NCBI RefSeq assembly: GCF_040802235.1
Contig: NC_133158.1
Coordinates: 155,818,401 to 155,882,400, forward strand
DNA length: 64,000 nucleotides
Reading direction: 5' to 3'
From: Manis javanica
Lineage: Eukaryota; Chordata; Mammalia; Pholidota; Manidae
Each line of letters starts with the position of its first letter. Position 1 is the stretch's first letter. Under the pieces are notes generated by a model. It had not been told where the DNA came from. It made no database searches and saw nothing but the letters and a program-made list of their open reading frames with translations. Positions 1 to 12,254 of the stretch are shown one piece after another. Made by a program: the position numbers and the translations under genes.

Positions 1-449
1 AAACACTGTGCTATCAAATATGTGTTAAGGAAATGCCCCATCCTTAGGGGACAAATGTTAATCATGCCCACTGGGTTCTTTGTTCTCAGGAACTTGGCTC
101 TAATCATGTCCAACAAGACCTGAGTAGGGAAGTATCCATGATTTCTGCAGCTTAATTATCCATGTAGAGATTCATCTAGATAAACATTTAAGTTACAATA
201 TTTCCTTATATATTTTATATTTTGTGAATAAAATGCTGCTGTATGCTATTTTCCAACCCTTATTTATAAATGCACTATGTAATCTTGACTACTCTAAAAA
301 GGGTGCTTGTAGCTAATATTAGACCCATTCTGGAGGTCTGCATTTTTATTAGAGGAAAGCTTTGAATGGAAAGATTTGGAAGCTGCTCATATTCATGTTG
401 TGTGGTAAAAACATTCTGTGTTGTCCTCTACTGCTCATTCATCTATGAG
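1..449. other. Unrecognised AT-rich DNA
   Basis: No gene or repeat family was recognised here. The stretch is AT-rich with no long open frame. Confidence 0.4.
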
Positions 450-640
450 TGGGCACCTATTGTGTGCATAAAAACCATTCATTCTAGACATCAGAAATAC
501 AACAATGTGTAAGAAAAAGTCCCTGCCTTCATCATACTTACTAGCAAAATGGGAAGTGAGAAGCAGACAAAAATAAGCAGTATGTAACATAATGTCAGAT
601 AATGAGGGATTCTGTGTTAAAAGGAAAAAAAGGTAAGGTG
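450..640 (+). repeat. Ancient mammalian repeat fragment (L2/MIR-era)
   Basis: The phrase about 'aagtccctgccttcatcatactta' style sequence near 515-540 resembles the diverged tail of very old interspersed repeats. A similar phrase recurs near 50330. Family assignment is tentative and boundaries are rough. Confidence 0.3.
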
Positions 641-1360
641 ACTTCGTTAGTTTGAGCTTCTATAACAAACTACCAGAGTGGGCGGCTTTTAAATAGAAAT
701 TTATTTCTCACAGCTCTGGAGGCTAGAAGTCCAGGATCAGGGTGCCAGCACGGTGAGTTTCTGGAAAGGGCCTCTGGTGGGTTGCAGACTGTCAACTTCT
801 CATTGTACCTTCACATGGAGGAAAGCAAGCAAGCTAAGTCTCAGGCCTCTTCTTATGAGGCACTAATCCCATTCATGAGAGGTCTGCCCTCCTGCCCTGG
901 TTACCTTCAAAAGCCCCACTTCCAAATGTGAACACATTCGGGATTCAATATATTAAAGTAATTAAATGAGGCAGCTGTTAGGCTGAGGTGAATCTAATGC
1001 CTTAGTAGCCCACATACATAGACCAAAGCATAAGCCAGAGTCAGTGCACTTGAATCCAAGAAAATGAAACTTAAAGAACAACAATCACAAAGCGTCAAGT
1101 AGTTTTTCCCAAATAAGGCAACTCCTAAGTTATAGCCAATCAAACAATTTCCTTGCTTTGCTTCTGAGTCTTCTCTATAAAAAACCCTTCCCTCTAGTTC
1201 TTGTGGGTGGAGCACAGCTAAACACTTTTGTTCTGGAATTGCCTGAATCTAATTGATGTGTGCTCAAATAAACTCTTGGAAAATTTTAATGTGCCTCGGT
1301 TTATCTTTTAACAGATTTCAACATGTGAATTGTTGGGGGACACATTCAGTCCATAAGGAA
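640..1360 (-). repeat. MaLR (MLT1-type) LTR, interrupted by another LTR
   Basis: The left part (about 640-960) carries the MaLR signature in reverse orientation, including ctggaggctagaagtcc near 716-732. The matching right end (tcaacatgtgaattg, then gggggacacattcagtcc, about 1318-1355) is separated from it by about 350 bases of unrelated LTR-like sequence. Read together these are the two halves of one old ERVL-MaLR LTR split by a later insertion. Family knowledge: MLT1/MST-class LTRs are ancient and shared across placentals. Confidence 0.6.
976..1313 (+). repeat. LTR inserted into the MaLR LTR
   Basis: The inserted block starts with TG (976) and ends with CA (1313). It contains a TATA-like ctataaaaaac (about 1175) and a poly(A) signal AATAAA near 1267, followed by a T-rich tail, which is the order expected of a retroviral LTR. 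No internal retroviral genes flank it, so it would be a solo LTR. I cannot name the family. The exact 5' boundary is uncertain because no clean target-site duplication is visible. Confidence 0.45.
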
Positions 1361-1404
1361 AAATATTAGGTTAAGAGGATGATAGTAAAAAAAAATTTAG
1401 GGTT

Positions 1405-1605
1405 ATGGCAATGACTCTCGACTGGGAGTGTCTTTGCTCCCCAGATGATATTTGGTCATGCCTACAGACAATTTGATCGTCGCAAGGGGGAAAATGCTAC
1501 TGAGACCTAGAGGGTGGAGTTCAGGGATGCTACCATGCACAGGGCAGCCCTGCCCTCCCAACAAAGAATTGTTTGCCCCAAAATGTGCAAATATTGAGAA
1601 AAATC
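1405..1605 (+). repeat. hAT-Charlie nonautonomous fossil (MER20-like)
   Basis: The order of motifs (gactctcgactggg, gatatttggtcatg, acagacaatttgatcgtc, ccatgcacagggcagccc, caaagaattgtttg) follows the MER20 consensus as I remember it. The copy is diverged and has no coding capacity. Overlapping short frames on the minus strand have no meaning. Confidence 0.55.
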
Positions 1606-2640
1606 TGATTTAGAGGTAAGGTGAAAGGACAAGTGGGCAGTTCTCAAATAACTTGAGGAATGGAACTTCACATTGCTTGGAGAAGAGCATCCAGGCAGAG
1701 ATGAGCACAATGGCCAAGGCTCCAAGCCCGGGTATAACTGACACGACTGAGGAAAGGGTTCTCTTTTCAAGAGATTTGAAGTGACATCTTGCAGGTCTTT
1801 CTTGATACTTGTAAGAGTCCAAGGCAAGAATGCAAGTGGAACTTTCCTATGAGACATTGTAATACTTAGGAGTTGTCAATCAAACTAACAGATTATTAAA
1901 TAAAATATGATCTGTTTCCTACCTTAAATCTCATAATGGCAAAATTAAAAATATAATTATGAAGTTGTAGTTTTCATAGAACTGAAATCTAGCAAAACAC
2001 AGGCAACTGAATTCCACTATGCACATATTGAAATGGTGACTTGATGGACCTGTGGTATTCAGATGATTAATAAAATGAAGATGTGATTTAAAAAACGCAA
2101 TGTATTTAAAAATATTTTTCAACCACTGTTTCAACAAAATCAGTAATTGTGTTCTTATAATACACATTTTTGCATAATTTGCATATTAAGGATAGAACTA
2201 CACAATTATAGTTCTTTCTTAAAGGAGTGTAGATTTTTAGATAAGCTTGAATTTGGAAAAATTCCACTCTGCTGATGAGATAGAAAAATGTAATGGTCAA
2301 TAAAATTATTAAATTTTTTAAATTAAACCATGAATTGAAAATAAACCATGAATTTTACAAGTCATATTTAAATTGCAATGGGGCCACATATGATAAAGCC
2401 AGAAAGTTTCTTAAGACTGACTGAAAAATAAAATCCTTTATTTCTTAAAATTGCAGGACTGAAATTTCTGAAATAAAAACTATCTCTTCAGATGGTTTAG
2501 TTACAATGTAAACTGAATTCACAGCTCGCATGTTCTCTTCCGCTCAAAGTAAGATGTCGCCAGGAAGAACTGGAATATAGAAAACTGGAATGAACTCTGG
2601 ATCTCCAGTGATGCAGGTATTTCTATATTCTTTTATTCTT
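1606..2640. other. Unrecognised AT-rich DNA
   Basis: Low-GC sequence with short homopolymer runs; no gene or named repeat recognised. Confidence 0.4.
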
Positions 2641-2890
2641 TTAATTTTATAAAGGTAGGTGTAATATATTGTATAGCAAAATATGCAGGTAATACACATA
2701 CAGTGAAATGTACAGTTGTTTAAGTTTTGACAAACCTATGCCTGTGTAATTTATACTCCAATCAGATTTAGAACATTTTCTTCAACCTAAAAAAGTACCA
2801 CATGTCTCTTTCTAGTTAATCCCTGCCCCACTCCCAAGAGTAATAACTACTCTGATTTCTGTCATCATAGGGTAGTTTTCTTCTTTAAGT
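2640..2890 (-). mobile_element. Old L1 3' region, left half of an interrupted copy
   Basis: The run from about 2640 (poly-T-like start, then motifs such as cagatttagaacattttc and ccctgccccactccca) matches the 3' untranslated/ORF2 tail of old mammalian L1 in reverse orientation. The copy is cut by the LTR at 2891 and appears to resume near 3980. Confidence 0.5.
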
Positions 2891-3436
2891 TGTAAGGACC
2901 AAGGGCAGGCCAACCCCTGGATGTTCCATTGTGACATGCAAGTTATTTTGAGCCATAAAACCAGAAAGGGCCAAAAGACTCAGGAAGAAACTTTGACCTC
3001 CCATCCCAACTACATGAAAGGAATGTAGATGGAGGGGCTGCCCCAGGAGGAGAGCTGTCACCATAGAAGCTGTATTACAACATGAACGAGCGGGGGTAAT
3101 TAGGGAGAGATGCGGTAAACCTGTTAAAATCCATCTTTGTGCCCCTTCATTGTTTCTGTGTGACCCATCAAGTTTTTTTTTTATCAAACATTTAATTTTT
3201 TCATATTCCTGTGAATTCCCTTTTCCTTTGAAGTCCCAGACCTGTATCCCTCCTCCTTGGTTTGGATAACATATATACCTCATTGTCCCTGACTCTCTTT
3301 GGAACCCATGTCTATGGCTTCCCCTTGTTTAATTAAACTTTGGGTTTTTCTCCTGCTAATCTGTCTCATGTCAGTTTGATTCTTAGACCAGTTAGAAGAA
3401 CCTCAAGGGGAAGAGGAAATTTCTTCCTCCCCAACA
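2891..3436 (+). repeat. Solo LTR of a class I endogenous retrovirus
   Basis: The block runs from TGTAAGGACC to CCCCAACA, 546 bp, with the TG...CA ends of an LTR. Near the 3' end it has aattaaactttgg, then tctcctgctaatctgtctc, a poly(A)-signal and U5 arrangement common in class I LTRs. No gag, pol or env sequence is adjacent, so this is a solo LTR left by recombination. Flanking 4-mers (aagt and atgt) differ at one base, so a target-site duplication is only weakly supported. Confidence 0.6.
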
Positions 3437-3443
3437 ATGTCAT

Positions 3444-3975
3444 GTGGTGGACAATGTAATTATCCCCCATAGATGTCCACATCCTAACACCTTAAGCCTA
3501 GAACCTGTATGTTAGGTTACAAGGCAAAGGGGAATGAAGGTTGATGATGGAATTAAGATTGTTAATCACTAAACCTTAAAATAGAGAGATTGTCTGGAAT
3601 TATCTAGGTGGACCCTATGTCCTTAGAAGTGGAACAAGATGGCAGAAAAGAACACCAGAGAGAGACATGACTATAGAAATATGGTCAAAGAGATGGAATG
3701 GTGTTGGCTTTGAAGATGGAAGATGTGGGTCACAAGCCAAGGAATGTGGATAGACTCAAGAAGCTGCAAGTAAAGGTTCTGTGAATTACGAATTCAGTTA
3801 ACAATATTGATTGCTAACTAATCTAAAACCTACAGACAGGAATAAAAATCTGTTGATAGTCTTTGACTTTAGCTTCATCAGACCTATGCCAGACTTCTAA
3901 AACACATAACTATAAGAGAATTTTATATTGTTTAAAGCCAGTAATTATCACATCAGCAATAAAATACTACACTAT
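3444..3975 (+). repeat. MLT1-type MaLR LTR
   Basis: It begins tgtggtggacaatg and contains atgtccacatcctaac, tggctttgaagatgga, cacaagccaaggaatg and the terminal agccagtaattatc...caataaaatactaca. These follow the MLT1 LTR in order from TG to CA. This is an ancient ERVL-MaLR LTR with no coding capacity, lying directly against the solo LTR on its left. Confidence 0.7.
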
Positions 3976-3979
3976 GTAT

Positions 3980-4210
3980 GCAGATTTATACTGTATGCAT
4001 TCTTTTATATGTTGCTTTCCTTCCTCAGACTAATATTTCTGAGATTCACCAATGGTGTTTCATATATAAGCATGTGTGTAGCTGAATAGTATTTCACTGA
4101 TGAGCATATTACAATTTCTCCCTTGGATGGACATGTGAATTGTTTTTAGATATTATGAATAAAATATATGTTTTTAATTTTTGTGTGTGTTTTGATATTT
4201 AGGGCTTCCC
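3980..4210 (-). mobile_element. Old L1 3' region, right half of an interrupted copy
   Basis: Motifs such as gctgaatagtatttcactg and gatggacatgtgaattg are the reverse complement of the L1 ORF2 C-terminal/3' region. The segment plausibly continues the fragment ending at 2890, the two being separated by the solo LTR and the MLT1 LTR. Confidence 0.5.
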
Positions 4211-4334
4211 AAGCAGGAGGCTGTGGCTGACTCCTAAATAGAATTTCTCCAGTTAAGTGCCACCTCCTAAAAAGACTTTTCTTTATTACATTGTGATACG
4301 AAGTTCAAACTGTTCTTCAATGAAGCAACTTAGA

Positions 4335-4737
4335 ACACTAGTTTTATGACTCTTTCTTTCTTTTTTTTTACATTGAATTACACTCTTACGAAGCTTTCAC
4401 AAGAAAAACAATGTGGTTATGACATTCACCCTTATTATCAAGTTCCCTGCCCCCATACCCCATAGCAGTCACTGTCCATCAGTGTAGTAAGATGCCACAG
4501 AGTCACTATTTGTCTTCTCTGGGCTACACTGTCTTCCCCATGACCTCACACACATCATGTGCACCAGTGATGATATCCCACCCCTCCCCTTTGGTAACTG
4601 CTAGTTAGTCCCTTCTTGGAGTCTGTGAGTTTGCTGCTGTTTTGTTCCTTCAGTTTTGCTTCATCATTTACTTCACAAATGAGGGAAATCATTTGGTATT
4701 TATTTTTCTTAGCCTGACTTATTTCACTCTTTCTATT
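4335..4737 (-). mobile_element. L1 3' UTR fragment
   Basis: A T-rich start (poly-A of a minus-strand copy) is followed by the 3' UTR of the younger L1 family of this window: cagtcactgtccatcag, gtctgtgagtttgctgctg and ttgttccttcagttttgc. The same order occurs in the longer copy at 22588-24840. It is 5' truncated and noncoding. Confidence 0.75.
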
Positions 4738-4769
4738 AATAAAAACAATAGCAGCAGTAATTCATCTTT

Positions 4770-4925
4770 ATAAAAAGTTTTATATAATCTCTTCTGATTC
4801 TTACAAAAATATTCTGAAGGAGTCAGACAGAGATGGCAAATGTCTTTCTTAAGTTGCTACGGCAAGCAGAGCTGGAACCTGAATCCAGGTAAGACTTTTG
4901 ACTCAAATTCTTACATCCTTTCCAT
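4770..4925 (-). repeat. MIR SINE fragment
   Basis: The core reads like a MIR: a region about loss of the gradient 'taagttgctacggcaagcagagctggaacctgaatcc' type sequence between about 4850 and 4890. Very diverged; orientation is tentative. Confidence 0.4.
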
Positions 4926-7056
4926 TGCATTTCTTCACTTCTACATTCACTCATTTATTCATCAAATAGTCATGGAATGCCTATAATATGCTAAACACTA
5001 GCTGCCACCACCTGCAATAGCACACATATATTTATTTTAGCATGTAATATAGATTGATAACCTATTAATATATAGCAATACATTAATACATAGCAATCAT
5101 CACATGATACATTCTATTTTCCCATTTGCTCATTGCTATAGGGAAAAGACAGCATTTTGTGAGTTTCCAAACTCCGTTTTCAAAAATGTGTCCAGTTTAA
5201 ACATGAAAAATAAAATAGGAACTCTTCATAATCTTGCCCATGTACACAAAGTTAATTAGTTATTTTATTTGCACCACATGCCTTACATTTCACGTGGAAG
5301 AAAAAAGAGATGTATGGTCTCTTGATAAGAATAGTAATATTTAGTTAGCTTATTTCTTTGATACAGTGTAAATGATCAGGCTCCTGTTTCCAAGTCTAAG
5401 ACTGATCCACTGCTGTAATATCCACCAATGAATTATTCTTATTCAAATTATCCAGAACAGCATCTCCTAAAGTTATTTAACCATAAAACTTTAAAAATTA
5501 TCATGTATTTCCCAGACACCAAAGACTCATGAACTCTCATGTCTGCTTGCATAAAGGAGCAAGCAAAAAGTTGTCTCACAGTAAAACTGACACCTCACAG
5601 TAATGGCTTCATGGGCTGCCACAAGAGCTAATTCAGATGTTTAATATAATAAACAACAGATGTATCATAAATACACAGTTAGAATCAGCAGTCATTTATA
5701 AGATGACAAAGGATGAGATGGTTATTGGAAGGGTTTGCCTGGGTGCTGGGTGCGGCCGGGCAGTTCACATGTTACGTCTCTTAGCAATTTTGTAACTTTG
5801 TCTGAAGTGGCACTCCTTAGGCAATTTTTGCATAAAAGCAACTATCTAAAGTATGTAATTTTTGAACCCACCTATATGATACCGTTTAGAACAACAATAT
5901 TACTAGCATCATGCTCCCGTGAGGTTCTGTTTGTTTTTCCACAGCACATATTGACACCGTACAGAGCAGAGTTTGGGAAAAGCTGGTCTCACTGCTTCTT
6001 CCTTGCTGTCTCTAGTCAGGTCGCCAGGACAGGGAGTTTTGTGAATGTAGAGTTTGGATCTCTGGCTGCACTCCAAAATGTCCATATAATCATTTCCTTT
6101 GTTGCTTTCCACTGGCCTAAATATTGATAGTGTTCTGTGGACAGAGTTACAAATGACAGAAAGATAACATCATGCCAAATTTTAGGTACTTACAGACTAA
6201 ATTTCTTTCTAAAAAAGTCACAGTTGGACACATAAACATAAAGACTGGATTCCCACACACGAAGTGAATAGAAGCAATTTCATGATAATGCATTGCCTCT
6301 GCACAGAAAAGGGGAAAATTTGGATGTGGTAATTGAGCTCATCTTTATCAATGAAATGTTCCTCCTCACTCTCACCTTCCTCATTGTCTGACATTGGCTA
6401 CCTGGCTTTTCTTGACTTCCTTTCTTGATGCCCAAGATCAGATTAGCAATGTCACCACACTACTCTTTAATATACTTCAAGTTTCCAAAAATAACCCTTT
6501 CTCCCTTTGTAATATGATTTCCTCTTTGTTTTTTGTGTGTTTCCTACTTGATTGTAAAATCTCTATAAACAGAGACTTTTTTTCCCTCTGGTTCAGCATT
6601 TCTGTTGTATTGCTGGTACTTAGCATGGTATCTGGTACATAATGTATATTCAATGAGTATTTGTTAAATTACTAAGTGTTCTCTCCCCCCTCCTTTATAC
6701 ATATATGTACATATATATATGTATGACTTGCCAGCCTCCACAATTAAATGAGCAAATATATGTATTTATATACACTCATATATACCAAAAGGGATATAGA
6801 ACAAGGACTAACAATTTTAAGGACATAATATCTCATGTTGTTGTAATTCTGGTGTTGATAGCATTGAAGAACACTATGTCAATAATATGACATCTTTACT
6901 ATGTACATTGGCTCGATACTTGTGAGTATTAGATTGGCTGAAAATGTCAATCGTCAGTTTTCCTAAAATGAGTATTAAGTATCGTTGGCTATCAGCTCAA
7001 TTACACTTTGGCTATACACATGCTTTGTTGAAATACCTATTCTTCTCTTCCTTTTC

Positions 7057-7091
<35 letters not shown>

Positions 7092-7389
7092 TATCACACA
7101 GTTAAATTCTGGGCACACTGCTGAGTTTGGATTCTAGGTCACTGATATTTTTATTATTAACTTTAAATACATCTATGGTATGTGGCTGCTGTTATGAAAT
7201 AAAATTGTAACTTTTTTCATTTTATTTTATTTTTTCAGGTACACCTTTGAGTATCTTGAATAGTTCTCTTTGAATAGAATGCTCTCTTTGAGTATAATCC
7301 TATATTGTGGTGATAGATTGCTTCAGATTGGTAAGGGAGTTAAAAAATGGTGTGGCCCACAATGGGAAAAGTAGATGAGACTTGATAGT
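4926..7389. other. No recognised gene or repeat
   Basis: The stretch is AT-rich and repeat-poor to my reading. The longest open frame (5735-6127, +, 130 codons) has no domain I know, no codon-use signal and no splice context, and I do not treat it as a gene. A pure (TC)14 tract lies at 7061-7088. Confidence 0.4.
7061..7088. repeat. (TC)n microsatellite
   Basis: Fourteen uninterrupted TC dinucleotides are seen directly, preceded by a pyrimidine-rich stretch from about 7041. Confidence 0.95.
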
Positions 7390-7393
7390 CTAT

Positions 7394-7700
7394 GTATTAG
7401 TCAGGGTTCTCCAGAGAAACAGCATGAGTATCCAGAGAAACAGCATGAGTAGCATTGATGGATAGTTGATAGATTTTTTTTTTTTTGAGGAAAGTCATAC
7501 CGTCAACTGATTGTGAGACCACCCACATTATGGAGAGTAATCTACTTTACTTAAAGTTTACTGCTGTAAATCTTAAATTCATTAAAAAAAATACTTTCAC
7601 AGAAGCATCTAGAATGATGTTTGAACAAATATCTGGGTACTGTGGTCTAGCCAAGCTGTCACATAAAATTAACCATCACATTCCATGTAATACATCTCTT
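7394..7700 (-). repeat. Old LTR-like repeat (MaLR-type end)
   Basis: The left end gtattagtcagggttctcc, followed by agagaaacag, is a well-known end of an old dispersed mammalian element in reverse orientation. The phrase ccagagaaacagcatgagta is present twice in tandem (7412 and 7433), a small local duplication. The family is uncertain. Confidence 0.45.
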
Positions 7701-9639
7701 CTTTCCCCATATGTAACAGACGTAAACAATTTAGAAGAGCAAAGATGTTATGTGAATCCTGGTTGGGATTTCCTGAACCAGAGTAAGAAGTATTTAGAAA
7801 TTAGTAGTCAGTCTCACCATTAAATTTAGATCAGGCTATGCCATCAACTTGTGTGGTTATAGGTATTAAGTTGTTCTGAAACAGTGTACGTCAGTGTCCT
7901 CATTGCCAAAAACAACTATAAATTCTCCCGGATGGTGGTAAGTAGCAAACACATTGTAGCATGCAATCATTGCTATTGCCTGGTTACTTCTGTGATAAAT
8001 GCAGAGAATCTGATATTGAATATCAGAAATGGAACCCCAGAGGCTAGAAGTTGGCTCTAAATTTACAGTATAAGATCTAATTGGGTTCTAAATTTGACAA
8101 AATGATTGTTCCTTGTTCCCAATCAACACAGTACTAAAAGAACCATAAACTACACACTACATTTTCTTTTACATTTGTAAGCACACCAATTGCTTTTTAT
8201 CCATGTTGGAATTCTTCCACAAAGCACGATCAAGAATGCTTATAAAAATACTCGTCTACATGGCAGAGGGAAGTCTCATGTCTTGGCTATGTGGATGGAC
8301 AGGTGAGCATCTGGAAGCGGTCTGCTTCTGCATGTCTTGGGCGAGGACAGCCTTTCTGTATGGAAAAGTGCCCAAGGAACTTGTTCAGGTGCTTTTCATA
8401 AGGTAGACCGGGTTACAGTACCATATAAGAAAGATAGTATGCAGTGATGTCTGTTTTCTCCTTGATGCATACGAGCAGCATATGAACTGCAACAAGAAAA
8501 GAAAACACAGGAGTGGAATTTTAAAAGAAAGCAAAAGAAAAGGAAAAATATGAGAAATAGAATAAAAAAAAAAGAAACCAAACATAATTTGCTTCTGTAC
8601 TCCTATGGTCATAATAAAAACTGTGGATGCCGGAAATGAAAGCTTACACTTTTTAAAGAAACTAAATGTGCTTACATGCTCTCCCACCAATGTGTAAGCT
8701 CAGATTTAAGAGCATATTTGGCAACTGGCACTTTAGCTATTTATTTACTTCCACAAAACAGTAGGTATATTGCTTGGAAGTGTTGACTTTATTTTTCTCT
8801 TTTTAGTTATTTTTTTCAATGATTTAAAAATATTATAATTATAAATTCTTAAATTAATATGACTATATAAATATAAACTGTTTTTTTTCACCTATGTAGA
8901 GACCAGAAAACACAAGCTATGGTAAATACTTATATATCAAACTATTCTTCAAATGAAAACAATACTCATAGACAGTATCAGAATATATTCAAGATTATAA
9001 TTTTAGGCAATAGCTATTAAGAATATAAATGAGTTCTTACTAAAACAGGTAACATCTAAAATTCAAATAAGGGTGGTGTTTCTCTGACGTACATAAAATT
9101 TGGGGAATGTGTAAATATTTTGAATTCTTGCCACATAGCTAAGTATGAATTCCTAGCATGGATCAAAATCTTGCCAAGAAATCTTGGCAAAACAAAAAAA
9201 CCCAGAAAAATCCCATAAAAGGCAATAAATAGACTGCAAATAGAAATAGCTTTATTTCTAAGTCAATTCATTTTGGCAGACTGCATGGTAATATAATGTC
9301 TTTTATATGGTGTTGAAAGAATGGTTTTTAGTTTGAGTTATGAATAGACTGTTACTAATGATTAACATTTACTACATGATAGTTAATATTCATAACAAAA
9401 TAGATATGGTTTCTGCAATATAATTTAATCAAATGCCATAAGAATTTTCTTTTTTTTTTTAACTGACCAGCATCCAATTATCCCTGTGTGTACTTTCTTT
9501 GTACAAAGGGAAGATAGTGTTTCTTTCACATTGTCACCATAACCCCTGGGGCTGTAAGAATTATGAAGATCACAGCCACAACTTATATTTGCCTAGGCAA
9601 TTAATAATTCTGGAACTTTTCTAGCCCTACTGGATGGAT
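7701..9639. other. No recognised gene or repeat
   Basis: AT-rich sequence without a supported feature. Short frames near 8203-8690 lack any recognisable domain. Confidence 0.4.
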
Positions 9640-9850
9640 TTTCTAGCATTTTAATAATAAAGTTGATAAAGATAACTATGATGATGGCATTTATAAAGAA
9701 TCTGCTCTATGCTCCACATAAATCACTGTTCTTTCCCACAATAATTCTCCTAGTAAAATACCTATTATAAATGAGGAAACTGGGCTCAGAAAAGCTAAGT
9801 AACTTTTCCAAGATTGTACAGCTAGAAACTCTAATTGTCTGTGACCTTAG
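9640..9850 (+). repeat. MIR SINE fragment
   Basis: The order tttataaagaatctgctc, aatgaggaaactgggctcag, aaaagctaagtaacttttcc is characteristic of the MIR/L2-era SINE region. Boundaries are approximate. Confidence 0.6.
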
Positions 9851-10054
9851 CTACGTTTCTCTTCCTTTACCATGCTGTCTATATTTATGTGAGTAAATGC
9901 TTATCTTATAATCAAGAATTAAGTGACTGTATATTTGAGGTGTTCAAAATATAACATGCTACAATGAAAATTTAATATGCCACAACATATTTTTAAAAGA
10001 AAAGAGATAAAAGAAAAAAGAAAAAATGTTTGTTACATATTTTGGGATATAAAA

Positions 10055-10242
10055 ACTTCCTTCTGCTACGCTGATGGACAGTGACCGTGAAGGGGTATGT
10101 GGGGGGGACTTGGTGAAGGGGGGAGCCTAGTAAACATAATGTTCTTCATGTAATTGTAGATTAATCATACCAAAATAAAAAAAAGTATTCCAGCAAAAAA
10201 AACACACACACACACACACAGAAAAAAAAATACTTCCTTCTG
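10055..10242 (+). mobile_element. Tiny 5'-truncated L1 insertion with target-site duplication
   Basis: Between two copies of ACTTCCTTCTG (10055-10065 and 10232-10242) lies about 165 bp from the extreme 3' end of L1: gctgatggacagtgaccg, gacttggtgaaggg, acataatgttcttcatg. It ends in an A-rich tail that has become a CA microsatellite (about 10200-10220). The duplication shows a single L1 retrotransposition event. The sequence has no coding capacity. Confidence 0.85.
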
Positions 10243-12254
10243 TTTGACCCAGAGGGTTTCCAGATGTCCAATTTTAATATTGTCCAAATAAAGACCTTAT
10301 GACAAATCACATCACTATTTTGTTATGTTTTTAAAAATAATGTAATGATTAAAAATTTTATTGCAGATGAAAATGCCTTTAAAATGTATATAACACCAAA
10401 TATATATGTGCTGTGCATATATGTTGATATAGAATGCTTCAGCATATTTTAAATTCTGGAATTGAAGGATGGCTATTAAATTAGGACATCAAAGTACTCT
10501 ATCACCAGAAAAAACAACGTGTCAATATCAGTAAGATTCTGGGGCATCTATTTCCTGACTAGGTGCTCCATATTTCATAGTTCCCTACAAATGCACAAAT
10601 ATTTCTGGTTTTTGCTACCAGAATAGATGCTAGGTGCTTAAATTTTTTTGTCTCAACCTTTTTGAACTAAAAGAAAACTTCCTTCTCTTTGACCCAGAGT
10701 GGGTTTCCAGATGTTCAGGGTCAGAGGTTGGAAATGAAAGTATCAAGTTTTGGCCTACTTTAAGTGGACAGCATGCCTAAATGTGAGAGTGCTTTCCCAC
10801 AGGGTGTTCCTTTGTAGTTGTATTTTTTATCTTGCCTCCCTTGGTAAGAGGTCCATATTCACTGTTGAATTATGCCCTTCTAATTCCACCTTGTAAGTGG
10901 TCTAGGTCTCTTGTGTTTATTCTTCAGTAACTGATTGCATTATAAACCCTTAAAAATACCTGTGATAAGTGCATACACTTGGAAAATTGCTAATTCTCTT
11001 CTTTCCAAGTTTGACTTGCCATGTTCTACTTGGCAACATTTCATGTTCTCTGTCTTTGTTAACTAATTGCTAATATAAAATGATAGAAGGTGAACTAATA
11101 ATAAATAGAGACATAATGAACTTGATTCTTTTTTGCTCTTCTTAGTGGTTGACCTTTAATAATTGTTTTATATTTTAAAGATATATATATATATTGCTGG
11201 CCATACTTATTACAAAATATAAGTATTCTGGAAATCAAAATTTTACCACATATTATAATAAAGGATTCCTTTTAAAGGCTATTAAGCATTTATTAAGATG
11301 TCAACCTGGAATACCATACTATCAGAAATAAACTTGGAGCAACACCCATGACTTATGCTCTCCTTAATTCTTTATGAAGTAAACTAAATAGTTTATAATA
11401 TTATAATTAGTAACTCTACAAATATACACCAAGCACCTTTTAGAAAGGGACCCAACATAGAGCAGGAAAAAAAGAATTGGTCTCTTACCTTCTGATAAGT
11501 TTAAATTGAATTATTATATATGCTTTTTTTTCCCTATAGCTTATTCTAGTATGTTGGGCTTTTATATGGGTTTTAAAGCTCTAGGACATCTCATGAAAGA
11601 GTCTGTAAAGTTATAAGTTTAACCAACACCTCACAGTCCCATAATGAGGAAGCCACAGAGAACAGTGAAAAAAGACTGGAAGGACTGGGAATGAAGAAAA
11701 ATAAAAGTTATGAGGGTAATAAAATAGAAGCACCAAAATTAATCCATGATTTGTTATCAACCTGGGAGAACAGACATAGGAAACAATATATTGCAATTGC
11801 AAACACACCAAAAATCTGGGCCCTGTTCTCAAAACATCAGACTTCCCATTCCAAATGATACAAATTTGTCCATGTACAAAAGGAGAGTTTCCTTTTTAAT
11901 GACCCTTAATGAGTCACAGTTCAGACTTCTGGTAAGATCTGCCCACATCTTTCAAAATTTGTATTTAACCAAGGACAACTGTTCTTTGTTCTCCTAAGAG
12001 TTTGTTGGACCCATTCAATATTACTGTCTTAGCAAAATGAGATACTTAAATGCATTTCTCATTAAAAACATGAATAAATTATAAAATGTGTTAAGCTTTT
12101 ATTAATAACCAAGTTCTACATATGACCTTAATATAGGGTCCAATGTTTTTAAATGTTTGGACCTAAGTTTGGTTGCTTTGGACAATTTATCAAATCAAGT
12201 AAAAGGAAATATACTGGCTGTAAAAGAACTTAAGAACTGTTGAATGAAGCTACT
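10243..12254. other. No recognised gene; one local duplicated segment
   Basis: AT-rich sequence. A roughly 40-bp segment starting at the right duplication of the small L1 (10232-10270) recurs in diverged form at 10677-10717. A (TA)n tract lies near 11180. Nothing else is supported. Confidence 0.4.

Noticed and set aside
2885..3283. 132-codon minus-strand frame
   Set aside because: It lies antisense within a solo LTR and has no domain.
5735..6127. 130-codon + frame as a host exon
   Set aside because: No domain, no coding bias and no convincing splice sites; length is within chance for 64 kb.
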